53,040 bases of DNA from Bacteroidales bacterium (lineage in GTDB: Bacteria; Bacteroidota; Bacteroidia; Bacteroidales; WCHB1-69). Below the pieces are notes generated by a model. It did not search any database, was not told where the DNA came from, and saw only the letters and a list, made by a program, of their open reading frames with translations. The translations under genes and the position numbers were made by a program. Within the stretch, counting starts at the first letter, position 1. Every line of letters begins with the position of its first letter. This document shows, in pieces, positions 1 to 8,162 of the stretch. The DNA lies in assembly GCA_017549765.1 (NCBI GenBank), contig JAFYNM010000022.1:1-53040 (forward strand). The letters run 5' to 3'.

Positions 1-249
1 GGCCTGATGACCTTGCACAAGGAAGGCAACGGATATACGGTGACCTCGTTCGAGCAGACCGAGGACGGTGCCGGCAACGAGGCCAGCGCCAAACGTATCT
101 TCGGCAAGCATTACGATGTTTACCAAAACATGCACTCGAATGAGAATGTTCGTGAGGCCGTCCGGAAAGAACAACTGAAAAATTGGGTCTATGGCAACTC
201 CAATGCCCGCTATTATCAGGACTATGGTTGGCCTGCCGTGGAATTGTAA
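1..249 (+). CDS. C-terminal end of an unidentified protein (5' truncated by window)
   Basis: The frame is open from the first base and ends at a TAA 18 bases before the next gene, so about 82 C-terminal residues are visible. The internal ATG at position 7 is probably not the start, because the frame stays open upstream to the window edge. The segment is hydrophilic, rich in Asn, Glu and Lys, and ends in an aromatic stretch (YYQDYGWPAVEL). I do not recognise the family. The short gap to the fucose-isomerase-like gene and the lack of a promoter motif between them suggest one operon. Confidence 0.6.
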   Translation, partial: GLMTLHKEGNGYTVTSFEQTEDGAGNEASAKRIFGKHYDVYQNMHSNENVREAVRKEQLKNWVYGNSNARYYQDYGWPAVEL

Positions 250-267
250 GGTTACCATATTGCTACT

Positions 268-1470
268 ATGAACTCCATCGCGATCTATGCCCTGACTTCC
301 GCGCTGCACGACCCACAGGCAGTTGCGGCACTCACCGAAGAGTTCCTTTCCAGTCTGCATATCTCCTACGACTGGAAAGGCAACGATTATTCTGACTTCG
401 GCGACCACGACCTCAACCTGATTTATGTGCGCACGGGAGGCACCGAAGGTATCTTTCAACGTCTTCTGCCTCAACTTGTTGCCAAGTCGGACAGACCGTT
501 TTATCTCTTAGCCTCCGACAAGAGCAACTCGTTGGCCGCCTCCATGGAGATTCTCTCCTTCCTGCAACAACGTAGCCTCCAAGGCGAGATCCTGCACGGA
601 AACGCAGCGTACGTCTCCGAAAGAATCGCAGTGCTCTCCAAGGTGGAAGCGGCCCGAAAACACCTGCAACACTGCCGCCTCGGTATCATCGGTGAACCGT
701 CCGACTGGCTGATTTCCAGCAACGTAGATGCTGATACTGTCCGCCAGAAATTGGGAGTGGAACTGGTCTATATCCCGATGAAGGAACTGTTTGAGACTTT
801 GGAACAAATACCCGAACAGATTGTGAAGGAACAAAGCGATGCCCCTGCTATCCAGGAAGCCCTGCCGATGGCCACCCGGATCTATGCAGCCTTGAAATCA
901 ATCATCCAAAAATATGATTTACAAGGATTTACATTGCGTTGCTTCGATTTGTTGGACACCATCCACAATACGGGTTGCTGGGCCTTGGCGAAACTGAATG
1001 CCGAAGGGTACGTGGCTGGCTGCGAGGGCGATGTGCCCACCATGCTGACGATGATGACGGCTCGTGCCCTACTTGGCACCTCTGGTTTCCAATGTAATCC
1101 CGCCTCCATCAATCCGGAGACCGGCGAAATCCTCTTCGCCCACTGCACGATTCCGTTCGATATGGTGCAACACTACGAATTGGACTCCCACTACGAATCC
1201 GGCATCGGCGTGGGTATCCGCGGACACGTGCAGGAGGGACCGGTCACCATTCTGAAACTGTCAGGAGATCTGTCTCGATACTTTATTGCCGAAGGCGAAC
1301 TGATTCAGAACCAAGCCAATCCGAACCTTTGCCGTACGCAGTTATTGGTGCGGTTGAAGGACCCCAAACAGACGGAATACTTCTTAACGCATCCTATTGG
1401 AAATCATCATGTGATTGTGCGGGGGCGCCAGGCCCGTCTGCTGGCCGCGTTGTGCGGAGCTCTTTGTTGA
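268..1470 (+). CDS. L-fucose/L-arabinose isomerase-like protein
   Basis: This 400-residue protein has the layout of the fucose/arabinose isomerase fold: an N-terminal Rossmann-like half (GGTEGIFQ near residues 57-64, GIIGEPSDWL near 139-148), a middle region with CFDLLD and GCEGDVPTML (about 226-265), and a C-terminal barrel ending in GNHHVIVRG. The GNHHV tail and the central CEGD segment match what I know of FucI-like proteins of unknown substrate in Bacteroidota. True FucI is longer (about 590 residues), so a ketol isomerase on an unknown sugar, or a catalytically divergent protein, are both possible. It follows the truncated upstream gene by 18 bases with no visible promoter and is probably cotranscribed with it. 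A weak hairpin plus T-run follows. Confidence 0.75.
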   Translation: MNSIAIYALTSALHDPQAVAALTEEFLSSLHISYDWKGNDYSDFGDHDLNLIYVRTGGTEGIFQRLLPQLVAKSDRPFYLLASDKSNSLAASMEILSFLQQRSLQGEILHGNAAYVSERIAVLSKVEAARKHLQHCRLGIIGEPSDWLISSNVDADTVRQKLGVELVYIPMKELFETLEQIPEQIVKEQSDAPAIQEALPMATRIYAALKSIIQKYDLQGFTLRCFDLLDTIHNTGCWALAKLNAEGYVAGCEGDVPTMLTMMTARALLGTSGFQCNPASINPETGEILFAHCTIPFDMVQHYELDSHYESGIGVGIRGHVQEGPVTILKLSGDLSRYFIAEGELIQNQANPNLCRTQLLVRLKDPKQTEYFLTHPIGNHHVIVRGRQARLLAALCGALC

Positions 1471-1541
1471 CCTTTGGGATAGTTGACTGGGCGAGATTGG
1501 AGATCTCTGCGCTGCCGCGGGCGTCCTGGCGAAACAAAAAT

Positions 1542-1567
1542 CATTGCTTCGCAATGCTCCTTTTTTG
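1542..1567 (+). terminator. possible rho-independent terminator after the isomerase-like gene
   Basis: A 6-bp stem (CATTGC at 1542-1547, GCAATG at 1551-1556) with a TTC loop is followed by CTCC and six T. The stem is short and lies about 70 bases past the stop, so the call is tentative. Confidence 0.4.
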
Positions 1568-1617
1568 TTCCCATCCCTTTTTACGTACGCTAAGGCGTCC
1601 GACAAAGGTCTGGAAAC

Positions 1618-1650
1618 AAAAAAAAACAAGGCGGTTGCCTTGTTTTTTTG
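1618..1650 (-). terminator. terminator downstream of tRNA-Ser
   Basis: A near-perfect hairpin has arms 1621-1632 and 1637-1648 with loop GGTT. On the minus strand it is followed by a T-run (A-run 1618-1626 on plus). It sits right after the 3' end of tRNA-Ser. The T-run on the other side means it could also stop plus-strand transcription from the isomerase operon. Confidence 0.8.
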
Positions 1651-1655
1651 TTTCG

Positions 1656-1742
1656 CGGAGAGGGCGAGATTCGAACTCGCGGATAGGTTTCCCCATCGAC
1701 AGTTTAGCAAACTGTTGGTTTCAGCCACTCACCCACCTCTCC
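1656..1742 (-). tRNA. tRNA-Ser(GCU)
   Basis: The minus strand folds as a class II tRNA of 87 bases. The acceptor stem GGAGAGG/CCTCTCC uses 1736-1742 and 1657-1663, with discriminator G at 1656. The anticodon loop TTGCTAA is closed by ACAGT/ACTGT and gives anticodon GCU, reading AGC and AGU. There is a long variable arm and a T loop GTTCGAATC. CCA is not encoded. A TATTTTTG promoter element lies upstream (1766-1773) and a hairpin terminator downstream, so it looks like its own transcription unit. Confidence 0.95.
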
Positions 1743-1765
1743 GTGGTTGGTTACCAAAACGGCTG

Positions 1766-1773
1766 CAAAAATA
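1766..1773 (-). promoter_or_regulatory. Bacteroidota -7 element for tRNA-Ser
   Basis: The minus strand reads TATTTTTG, matching the TAnnTTTG consensus of the Bacteroidota primary sigma factor. It ends 23 bases before the mature tRNA 5' end. No convincing -33 element is seen. Confidence 0.7.
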
Positions 1774-1936
1774 ATAAAAATATGGTTCTCTTTTGAAAAA
1801 TCCCGATTTTTTTTGCGGCTCTTTCAAGATGTTGGTAAACAAATATTTGTGTAACTGCTTTGCGGATTGGAATGGGTGGGGGAGTGCCTCGTATGTTGCC
1901 GAATGACGATGATTTCGGCATCTTAACAGCCGCTTT

Positions 1937-3019
1937 CTACAAAATGAGTCCGCCACCGACTACCAAGTCTTCTTTGTACAACACCACCGACTGTCCGGGA
2001 GTGACGCCCCAGACGGGTTCCGTAAACTGCAAGGTGGCTTTGCCCGATTCTTCAAAGTCTCCAGGGAGCTGGAGGATAGCAGCCTTGGCGGGCGACTTGT
2101 GGCGGATGCGCGCCATGACCTCTGGTGAAGCCTTGAGCCATTCCACGTCTCGGATCCGCATCTCCGAAGCCTCCAAGGTGTCGGCGTAGAGATCGTCATA
2201 GTCGCCCAACGTCACCTCGTTGCGCGCGGCATCGATGCGGGTGACGTACTTGGGCACTCCGAAGGCGATGCCGAGGCCCTTGCGCTGCCCGATGGTGTAG
2301 TTGCAGTACCCCTGATGATGTCCGATCTTATGGCCCTCTGCGTCCACATAGTTGCCGGGGCGCACCACGCAACCCTCCTGGGCCAGGAAGGAGCGGTAGT
2401 CGTTGTCTGGGATGAAGCAGATCTCCTGCGACTCGCTTTTCTTAGCAAGTCGCTCAAAATGGTGCTGCAGCGCGATCTCCCGCACCTCCGGCTTGGTGAG
2501 CCCGCCCAGCGGGAAGAGAGTCCGCCGAAGGTTCTCCTCCGTCAGCATCCATAAGAAATAGGTCTGGTCCTTCTGACTGTCGGCAGCGCGGCGCAGGTAG
2601 TGGTGCCCGTCTCGCGTAGCGATCTGCGCATAATGGCCCGTCGCGATTAGGTCGCAATGGTACTCGTCGGCCGCCGAGAGCAGATGTCCCCATTTGATGT
2701 GCGAATTGCATAAGACACAAGGGTTGGGCGTGCGCCCGCGCCGGTATTCTTCCACAAAGTTGGCGATGACATGCTCCCGAAATGTGTCCCGGAAATCCAG
2801 AATATGATGCTCTACGCCCAACGACTCCGCAAAATGCTTGGCCTCCATGATGCTCTCCACGGAACAACAGCCCTTCTCGCGCGCGATGCAAGATTCCAGG
2901 ATGTAGTCGAACGTGCGGAAAGTGACGCCCACCAACTCGTAGCCCTGCTCCCTCAAGAGAAGCGCGGAGATGCTGCTGTCAATGCCGCCACTCATCGCCA
3001 TCAAGACTCGTTTGGACAT
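1937..3019 (-). CDS. mnmA: tRNA-specific 2-thiouridylase MnmA
   Basis: This 360-residue protein thiolates U34 of tRNA-Lys, Glu and Gln in the cytoplasm, using ATP and a relayed persulfide sulfur. The PP-loop SGGIDSS lies at residues 10-16. The two catalytic cysteines are in NPCVLCN (C101) and SQEICFIP (C201), spaced as in E. coli MnmA (C102/C199). GHYAQ (128-132) and the C-terminal barrel with GQRKGLGIAFG complete the family pattern. Most homologues have SGGVDSS; the Ile is a mild variant. The ATG at 3019 lies just past the tRNA-Pro terminator. No TAnnTTTG element is obvious in the 66-base gap, so expression may come partly from tRNA-Pro read-through. Confidence 0.95.
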   Translation of the reverse strand: MSKRVLMAMSGGIDSSISALLLREQGYELVGVTFRTFDYILESCIAREKGCCSVESIMEAKHFAESLGVEHHILDFRDTFREHVIANFVEEYRRGRTPNPCVLCNSHIKWGHLLSAADEYHCDLIATGHYAQIATRDGHHYLRRAADSQKDQTYFLWMLTEENLRRTLFPLGGLTKPEVREIALQHHFERLAKKSESQEICFIPDNDYRSFLAQEGCVVRPGNYVDAEGHKIGHHQGYCNYTIGQRKGLGIAFGVPKYVTRIDAARNEVTLGDYDDLYADTLEASEMRIRDVEWLKASPEVMARIRHKSPAKAAILQLPGDFEESGKATLQFTEPVWGVTPGQSVVLYKEDLVVGGGLIL

Positions 3020-3047
3020 GGGTGTTTTTCTTTATAGGGTACTTAAA

Positions 3048-3077
3048 TAAAAAAAGAGAAAGACTGTCGCTTTCTCT
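3048..3077 (-). terminator. terminator downstream of tRNA-Pro
   Basis: An 8-bp stem (3055-3062 with 3070-3077, loop 3063-3069) is followed on the minus strand by a T-rich run. It sits 9 bases past the tRNA 3' end. Confidence 0.75.
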
Positions 3078-3085
3078 CTGCTGAG

Positions 3086-3158
3086 TCGGGGTGAGAAGAC
3101 TCGAACTTCCGGCCTCTACGTCCCGAACGTAGCGCGCTACCAACTGCGCCACACCCCG
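3086..3158 (-). tRNA. tRNA-Pro(CGG)
   Basis: The minus strand folds as a 73-base tRNA. The acceptor stem CGGGGTG/CACCCCG uses 3152-3158 and 3087-3093, with discriminator A at 3086. The anticodon stem CTACG/CGTAG encloses TTCGGGA, giving anticodon CGG for CCG codons. The T arm loop reads GTTCGAGTC. CCA is not encoded. Confidence 0.95.
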
Positions 3159-3173
3159 TCTGTTTTGCGGGTG

Positions 3174-3181
3174 CAAAAATA
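3174..3181 (-). promoter_or_regulatory. Bacteroidota -7 element for tRNA-Pro
   Basis: The minus strand reads TATTTTTG (TAnnTTTG), 15 bases before the mature 5' end of tRNA-Pro. Confidence 0.7.
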
Positions 3182-3252
3182 CACTTTTTTTTATTTGCTG
3201 TAATCTTTTTCAGATATAATTTTTTTTATGGTGTTGGTTGTATTTTTTTTAT

Positions 3253-3260
3253 TACTTTTG
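3253..3260 (+). promoter_or_regulatory. Bacteroidota -7 element for the DUF4328-like gene
   Basis: TACTTTTG matches TAnnTTTG and lies 70 bases before the ATG at 3331. A TTG at 3234-3236 could serve as the -33 element. Confidence 0.65.
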
Positions 3261-3330
3261 CAACCTACTTCCTTTATTGGAAGAGATGTTTTTACTGTAC
3301 TGATAATTAGTAACATAAATAATATAAAGT

Positions 3331-4281
3331 ATGAAAAAGATTACCGACAACACCTTCCTTGGTAAACTCACGTTGTTATTAAATGTGCTTGTATTGGTAT
3401 TATTCATTGTATCAATGCTTTCTCTTCTGAAATTTGATAAGATCAACGTGGATGTTGTGAATAACCGCGATGTGTATGAAAAGGCGTACGAGAACTTCGT
3501 CATGGCCCAGCATCCGTTGAAACAAGACAGCGCTGAAGTCGCTTATTACTCCAGCAAACTGGATTCTTTACGTACCAAAGCGGTGGCTAACACTAAGGAC
3601 GAGAAGAAATCTTTGGCCGAAATGATCACTGCCACTACGGAAACTTTGAAAGAAAAGACGAAATTGCAGGCTGATCATCAAGCCTCCCTGGAAGAGGCCG
3701 AGGCTACCTATCTGCCTTTGAAGGAGGGTTGGGATGCACAAAATGCTGATCGAGATGCCGCCAAGAGAGGCTTCTGGATCCTCGCTGGAATCACCTTCCT
3801 CGCCTTCTTGCTCAAGACTTTCTTCTTCGCCCGCTGGGATAGCAAAAACCTCCTTAATTTGCATAATATCTCCCCGTGGATGAAAGACGGTAACTCTGTC
3901 AGTTCCCCCTATGTCGCATGGTTTGTGCCGATTATCAATCTGATTAAACCGCTCTCCATCTTCAAGGAGATCTGGGAGGAGACTGATTATGCATTGGAAA
4001 ATAAGGAGATTGTGAAAGTTGACAAGGACAATACCGTCGATAATAGCGAACTCTATATGGGTATCTGGTGGGGCCTGCTGCTTATCAGCTGCTGGCTTAT
4101 GAATCTGATCCTGGTCTTCACATTCTTCAAAGAAGGCGCCTTCTTTGTGAAAACCAATCATGCCACTATGGTGATTGTGGCCATCGTGATTATGATCCTG
4201 GCTATGCTGATGGAGACCATGCTGATTCTGAAATACAACAAAAAGAACAAGCTGTTAGTGGCTAACGAAGACAAATTCTAA
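3331..4281 (+). CDS. DUF4328-like multi-pass membrane protein with a coiled coil
   Basis: This 316-residue protein has a first membrane segment at about 11-33, then a charged helical stretch (about 85-140, rich in Lys, Glu, Ala and Leu) that looks like a coiled coil. A second membrane segment follows at about 147-166. The block with AWFVPIINLIKP and FKEIW (about 190-212) resembles the signature of DUF4328 membrane proteins. Two more membrane helices fill the C-terminus (about 245-265, 278-300). The function is unknown. It is a single-gene unit with its own promoter and a strong terminator. The long coiled-coil insertion before the DUF4328-like part is not something I associate with the family. 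Confidence 0.7.
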   Translation: MKKITDNTFLGKLTLLLNVLVLVLFIVSMLSLLKFDKINVDVVNNRDVYEKAYENFVMAQHPLKQDSAEVAYYSSKLDSLRTKAVANTKDEKKSLAEMITATTETLKEKTKLQADHQASLEEAEATYLPLKEGWDAQNADRDAAKRGFWILAGITFLAFLLKTFFFARWDSKNLLNLHNISPWMKDGNSVSSPYVAWFVPIINLIKPLSIFKEIWEETDYALENKEIVKVDKDNTVDNSELYMGIWWGLLLISCWLMNLILVFTFFKEGAFFVKTNHATMVIVAIVIMILAMLMETMLILKYNKKNKLLVANEDKF

Positions 4282-4301
4282 AGGCTGCTTAGATAGGATA
4301 T

Positions 4302-4335
4302 AAAAAGGAGAGGATGCGCGTCCTCTCCTTTTTTT
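4302..4335 (+). terminator. strong rho-independent terminator
   Basis: An 8-bp GC-rich stem (4307-4314 with 4321-4328) with loop TGCGCG is followed by seven T. A short A-run on the other side may let it also stop the minus-strand gene that ends at 4398. Confidence 0.85.
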
Positions 4336-4397
4336 GTGCCTTTAAGCATCGGAAATACTCGTTGAAGTTTCTTTATAGGTATGGGCTTTGAGCTCTT

Positions 4398-6476
4398 TTA
4401 TTCATACTGCTTGGCCAACTCGGGTTTCCCCATGTCGGTGTACAACAGTCGGAGGTTGGTTTTGATATTGTCGTTGTCGGGCGAGATGCTCAAGGCGGTT
4501 TTCAGGCAACGTTCCGCATTGGTGAAGTCTTTCTGGATGGCGTAGATGATGCCCATGTTTTCCCATGTGCTGGCATACTTGGGATCCATTTTCAAGACTT
4601 GGTTGTAATAATCCATGGCGCGCTTGAAGTTCCCATAGCCCCGGCCCATCAGGTTGCCCATGACATTGAGCGCAACGATGTTGTTAGGGTTCTCTTTCAG
4701 TTGCTTTTCCAGGGCGTTTTGAACGATGGTCAGCTTGGTGATGGCATCTTGTGTGCGCCCTTCCACCCGGTCGCGTTCCGCCTCTGCGATGAGGGTGTTG
4801 TACTTGTCAAGCTCAGACCCTTTGAGCGCTTGCTGCACCTTGACGATGTTGTCCTGGGCCATCTTGTTGCTCGGATCTATGGCAGCGGCATTCTGGTAGA
4901 ACTGCAATGAACCTTCCAGATTGTTGTCCAGGAACATCAACTCACCCATCAGGAGATGTGCGTTGAGGGCCGTCTTTTGCAATTCCATCGCCTTGTACAA
5001 ATATTGGTATGCCATTTTCTTGTCACGCTCTTTGTGCGATTTCTTCCAGATCTGCAGATAGCTGCCGCCAGCCGAGATGTTGCACTTGATGCTGTTCTCA
5101 GAGGTCTTCACGTCCGTCAGGAAAAGACTGAAGTCATCATGCCATACGAAGTTTCTGGTGAAGGTCTTGATGCCGTAGAACAAAGCAACCAGCGTGAAGA
5201 GGGCGATACCGCCTTTGCGTACCATGTCGGCCTTGCTCGTGAAGAGCCAATAGAAGAAATATCCCAAAACGAGCGTGAATCCCAAGGAGGGGATGAAGAC
5301 GAAACGCTCGTTCATCAGGGTGCCGAGATTGAACAATAGGTTGGAGGTGATGGAGAAGGTGATGACGAAGAAAAGGATGCCGAAGGCGATGAGGTCTTTC
5401 TTCTTTAACTTGATGAGAGCATATATCAATATGGCTATGACAGCCAAGGCGATCAACCATACCAACGGGTTGGCGAAATTCGTGACTTCAACCTGGAACG
5501 GATAGTAGTCATGGGTGAGCGGGTGGGGGAAGATGAGCAGCTTCAGATATATGCCCCATGTGATGAGCACGGTGGCAATCTCTTCGGCTTTTGTGCTGTT
5601 GACGAATGGGTTGTTGAGGATGTTGTGCGTGCTGTCCTCAGGCATGATACCGCCTAAAACCATACTGCGTATGGCAATGAAAAAAATGCTTCCGATGAGG
5701 ATGGGGATGAGCGTCACCACATAGTCGCTCTTGCGCTTGGTGTCCACGTTGTAATACCATAAGGCGAGCGGTATGACGGCTAAGAAGGTGATGGCGTTCT
5801 CCTTGGAAAAGAGCGCGAAGGTGATGGCCAGTAGAGACAGCAACAAGTACCACCATTGGTGCTTCTGGACATATTTGAGCGAGCACCACAACGCCGCCAT
5901 GGCACCCAACATGGCAAAGATCTCGTCGCGCCCCTTGACATTGGCCACTGCCTCTGTGTGGATGGGGTGCATGACAAATAAAATGGTGGCGAGGAAGGCC
6001 AGCGATTGATACCATTTCTTTCCTTCCAGTTTCCCGAATAACATCACTAAGACCTGATAGACGAGCAGGCATAACAAGGTGAAGTAGAGGATGTTCATGA
6101 GATGGGAGACGACCGGGAGTATGGAATGGTTGAAGAGTTCTTCGTGTTGGGGATCGTGTAGGTTGTAGTAATCCGTGTAGTCGCCAATCTCCTTTTTGAT
6201 CTTCTGGCCAAAGAACTGGAATTCGATCATGAAGGTCAGTTGCGACATGGGGCGGTAACGTCCGCCAGCCACGAGCGATCCTTCGTTGCCGAAATACCCG
6301 TTGAAAGAGTCTTGGGTGAAGATATAGCGAATTCCTTCCCAGCCGCCTTGAATGACGGGCTGGCTTTCCATAAGCATCATTCTGTCGTCAAGGGCGTATT
6401 TGAGTGTCAGGGTGTTGCCGTAACAGAGAACGGCCAGGATGATGATGATAAGCTGGTGTAGGCGACTATTTTTCAT
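4398..6476 (-). CDS. TMTC-like GT-C glycosyltransferase with C-terminal TPR repeats
   Basis: This 692-residue protein joins a polytopic membrane domain (about 10 hydrophobic segments over residues 6-430) to tetratricopeptide repeats over about 445-690, for example the units around AYQYLYKAMELQKTALNAHL and ASTWENMGIIYAIQKDF. An Asp pair in the first periplasmic loop (ALDDRM, D30-D31) fits the GT-C catalytic acid motif. The arrangement is like TMTC/O-mannosyltransferase proteins and bacterial relatives, which use lipid-phosphate sugars outside the membrane. The acceptor cannot be told from sequence. Its ATG at 6476 overlaps the end of kdsA by 11 bases, so the two are translationally coupled, which hints at an envelope role. 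Confidence 0.75.
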   Translation of the reverse strand: MKNSRLHQLIIIILAVLCYGNTLTLKYALDDRMMLMESQPVIQGGWEGIRYIFTQDSFNGYFGNEGSLVAGGRYRPMSQLTFMIEFQFFGQKIKKEIGDYTDYYNLHDPQHEELFNHSILPVVSHLMNILYFTLLCLLVYQVLVMLFGKLEGKKWYQSLAFLATILFVMHPIHTEAVANVKGRDEIFAMLGAMAALWCSLKYVQKHQWWYLLLSLLAITFALFSKENAITFLAVIPLALWYYNVDTKRKSDYVVTLIPILIGSIFFIAIRSMVLGGIMPEDSTHNILNNPFVNSTKAEEIATVLITWGIYLKLLIFPHPLTHDYYPFQVEVTNFANPLVWLIALAVIAILIYALIKLKKKDLIAFGILFFVITFSITSNLLFNLGTLMNERFVFIPSLGFTLVLGYFFYWLFTSKADMVRKGGIALFTLVALFYGIKTFTRNFVWHDDFSLFLTDVKTSENSIKCNISAGGSYLQIWKKSHKERDKKMAYQYLYKAMELQKTALNAHLLMGELMFLDNNLEGSLQFYQNAAAIDPSNKMAQDNIVKVQQALKGSELDKYNTLIAEAERDRVEGRTQDAITKLTIVQNALEKQLKENPNNIVALNVMGNLMGRGYGNFKRAMDYYNQVLKMDPKYASTWENMGIIYAIQKDFTNAERCLKTALSISPDNDNIKTNLRLLYTDMGKPELAKQYE

Positions 6477-7284
6477 AGATAGCTTTCCTGATCTTGATTA
6501 ATTTTTGAAGTAAGGGTTTGAGTTGGTCCAAGGGGAGCATGTTGGCGCCGTCGGAGAGGGCCTTGGCAGGGTCTGGGTGCGTCTCCATGAAGAGGCCGTC
6601 GAAGCCCACAGCCACACCGGCCTTGGCGATGGTCTCGATGAGGTCGGGGCGCCCGCCGGTCACGCCCGCGGGCTGGTTGGGCTGCTGCAAAGAGTGGGTG
6701 CAGTCGAGCACCGCGGGACACCGGTTCTCCTTCAGGGCCTTGATGCCGCGGAAGTCCACGATGAGGTCTTGATAGCCGAAGGAGGTGCCGCGCTCGGTCA
6801 CCATCACGTCGTTATTGCCGGCGTCGCGCACCTTCTCCACCGCAAAGCGCATCGCCTCCGGGGAGAGGAACTGTCCCTTCTTGACGTTCACCCAGCGTCC
6901 GGTCTTGGCGGCGGCCACCAGCAGGTCGGTCTGGCGGCACAGGAACGCCGGGATTTGCAACACGTCGGCCACCTCGGCTGCCCACGCTGCTTCTGGCTCT
7001 GTGTGGATGTCGGTGACAATGGGCACGTTAAGCGTCTCTTTCACCTTGCGCAGCACGGCCAGCGCCTCCTCGTTGCCGATGCCCGTGAAGGAGTGCAGCG
7101 AGGAACGGTTGGCTTTCTTGTAGGAGGCCTTGAAGAGGAAGGGAATCTCCAGCTCGGAGCATATCGCCTTGATTTCACGGGCGATGCGCAGGGTGATCTC
7201 TTCGCCCTCCACGACACAGGGACCTGCAATGAGGAAGAAGTTGCCGTTGTCGGCAGCCAGTATCTTGCGAATATCGTTTGCCAT
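6466..7284 (-). CDS. kdsA: 2-dehydro-3-deoxyphosphooctonate aldolase (KDO-8-P synthase)
   Basis: Condenses phosphoenolpyruvate with D-arabinose 5-phosphate to KDO-8-phosphate, a core step in LPS synthesis. The 272-residue product carries IAGPCVVEG, FKASYKKANRSS, TDIHTE, IPAFLCRQTDL, KKGQFLSPEAM and a GGRPDLIETIAKAGVAVG segment, all typical of KdsA. I choose the ATG at 7284 (MANDIRKIL) rather than one seven codons upstream, because the TATCTTTG -7 element at 7303-7310 covers the upstream start. The next gene starts inside its last codons, so it heads an operon with the GT-C/TPR protein. Confidence 0.95.
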   Translation of the reverse strand: MANDIRKILAADNGNFFLIAGPCVVEGEEITLRIAREIKAICSELEIPFLFKASYKKANRSSLHSFTGIGNEEALAVLRKVKETLNVPIVTDIHTEPEAAWAAEVADVLQIPAFLCRQTDLLVAAAKTGRWVNVKKGQFLSPEAMRFAVEKVRDAGNNDVMVTERGTSFGYQDLIVDFRGIKALKENRCPAVLDCTHSLQQPNQPAGVTGGRPDLIETIAKAGVAVGFDGLFMETHPDPAKALSDGANMLPLDQLKPLLQKLIKIRKAIYEK

Positions 7285-7302
7285 TTTGAAAGATTTGAGG
7301 CG

Positions 7303-7310
7303 CAAAGATA
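7303..7310 (-). promoter_or_regulatory. Bacteroidota -7 element for kdsA
   Basis: The minus strand reads TATCTTTG (TAnnTTTG), 18 bases before the kdsA ATG. It implies a very short 5' leader and settles the start codon. Confidence 0.75.
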
Positions 7311-7319
7311 CAATTTTTT

Positions 7320-7347
7320 AGTGAGCAGTGATAAGTGAACAGTGAGC
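7320..7347 (+). repeat. heptad array, AGTGANN family (4 units)
   Basis: Four consecutive 7-base units (agtgagc, agtgata, agtgaac, agtgagc) lie directly upstream of the kdsA -7 element and past the end of the DUF1287 gene. Same family as 8017-8103, 9391-9421 and, inverted, 11633-11667. Confidence 0.85.
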
Positions 7348-7388
7348 GGAAATGTTTCGGGATGTTGTCGAAAATGTCTTCAAAGATA

Positions 7389-7982
7389 TCATTTGCCCTG
7401 TTTTGCGTAACGATAGTGGCCGATGATCTGATAGCTGAACAGGCAGTCCTCCAATACTTGTCCGGCCCCGATGTTGTGGATGATGAGATGGCGTTTGCCA
7501 TCGTGGGTGGTCTTTTTGGACACGATGCCGATATGGGTGACGCCACTCCCCAAGTTCCAGCACACAATATCCCCGGGATGGTAGTCTTCGGGTTTGTCGC
7601 TGATGGTCAGAACGGTGCCCTTTCTTTTGAAAAAGGTCATCAGATTCGGCACCCGCCGATGATCGATGTTCGGGTCAGTATGGCTCATGCCCCAGTTTTT
7701 TGGATACTGGTCGAAATGGGCTTTCATATCCAGATGCACCTCCTGCTGCAAATCAACACCGAGCTTCCGATAGGCACGGATCACCACGTCGGTACACACG
7801 CCCTTGTCCGCGGGCACATCGCCATTAGGATAGGAAATCTTGAAGTAGGAAGGATCATACTGGACCCGCTGATGGGTCAGCGTCAAGGCAGAGTCCGCCA
7901 AACGAGCGTAGAAGTCTGTTTGCGCAGTGGCAAAATTCAACGCACTCAAAAACAGCAATATTCCAAACAGTAGTTTTTTCAT
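7389..7982 (-). CDS. secreted DUF1287 family protein (NlpC/P60-like fold)
   Basis: A signal peptide (about 1-20, ending ATA-QT) precedes a complete DUF1287 domain. The segments YDPSYFKISYPNGDVP (42-57), GVCTDVVIRAYR (61-72) and DLQQEVHLDM (77-86) are hallmarks of the family. C63 and H150 (GVTHIGIVS) are candidates for a papain-like catalytic pair. DUF1287 proteins are thought to be periplasmic cell-wall-related hydrolases, but the activity is not established. No TAnnTTTG motif is found upstream, only a heptad array, so it is probably read from the YARHG/TonB-C unit. Confidence 0.85.
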   Translation of the reverse strand: MKKLLFGILLFLSALNFATAQTDFYARLADSALTLTHQRVQYDPSYFKISYPNGDVPADKGVCTDVVIRAYRKLGVDLQQEVHLDMKAHFDQYPKNWGMSHTDPNIDHRRVPNLMTFFKRKGTVLTISDKPEDYHPGDIVCWNLGSGVTHIGIVSKKTTHDGKRHLIIHNIGAGQVLEDCLFSYQIIGHYRYAKQGK

Positions 7983-8016
7983 TGTTGCTATAACGAACTG
8001 CTAGGTATATTATTAT

Positions 8017-8103
8017 AGTGATCAGTGATTAGTGAACAGTGAGCAGTGATTAGTGAACAGTGAACAGTGAACAGTGAGCAGTGAGCAGTGAACAGTGAGC
8101 AGT
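8017..8103 (+). repeat. heptad array, AGTGANN family (about 12 units)
   Basis: Tandem 7-base units of the form agtgaac, agtgagc, agtgatt and agtgatc fill most of the gap between the DUF1287 and YARHG genes. The unit start AGTGA is constant and the last two bases vary. Confidence 0.9.
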
Positions 8104-8120
8104 TGCCCGAAAGAGTAATA

Positions 8121-8162
8121 GCTGAAAGCCAACAGCCAATGGCCAACAGCCAATGGCTAATC
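8121..8162 (+). repeat. heptad array, GCCAATG family (6 units)
   Basis: Six units (gctgaaa, gccaaca, gccaatg, gccaaca, gccaatg, gctaatc). The last unit contains the stop codon (TAG on the minus strand, 8157-8159) of the YARHG gene, so the array begins inside the coding region. Confidence 0.88.

Noticed and set aside
7284-7305. kdsA start at 7305
   Set aside because: The start codon would overlap the TATCTTTG element, and the added residues are not needed by the family.
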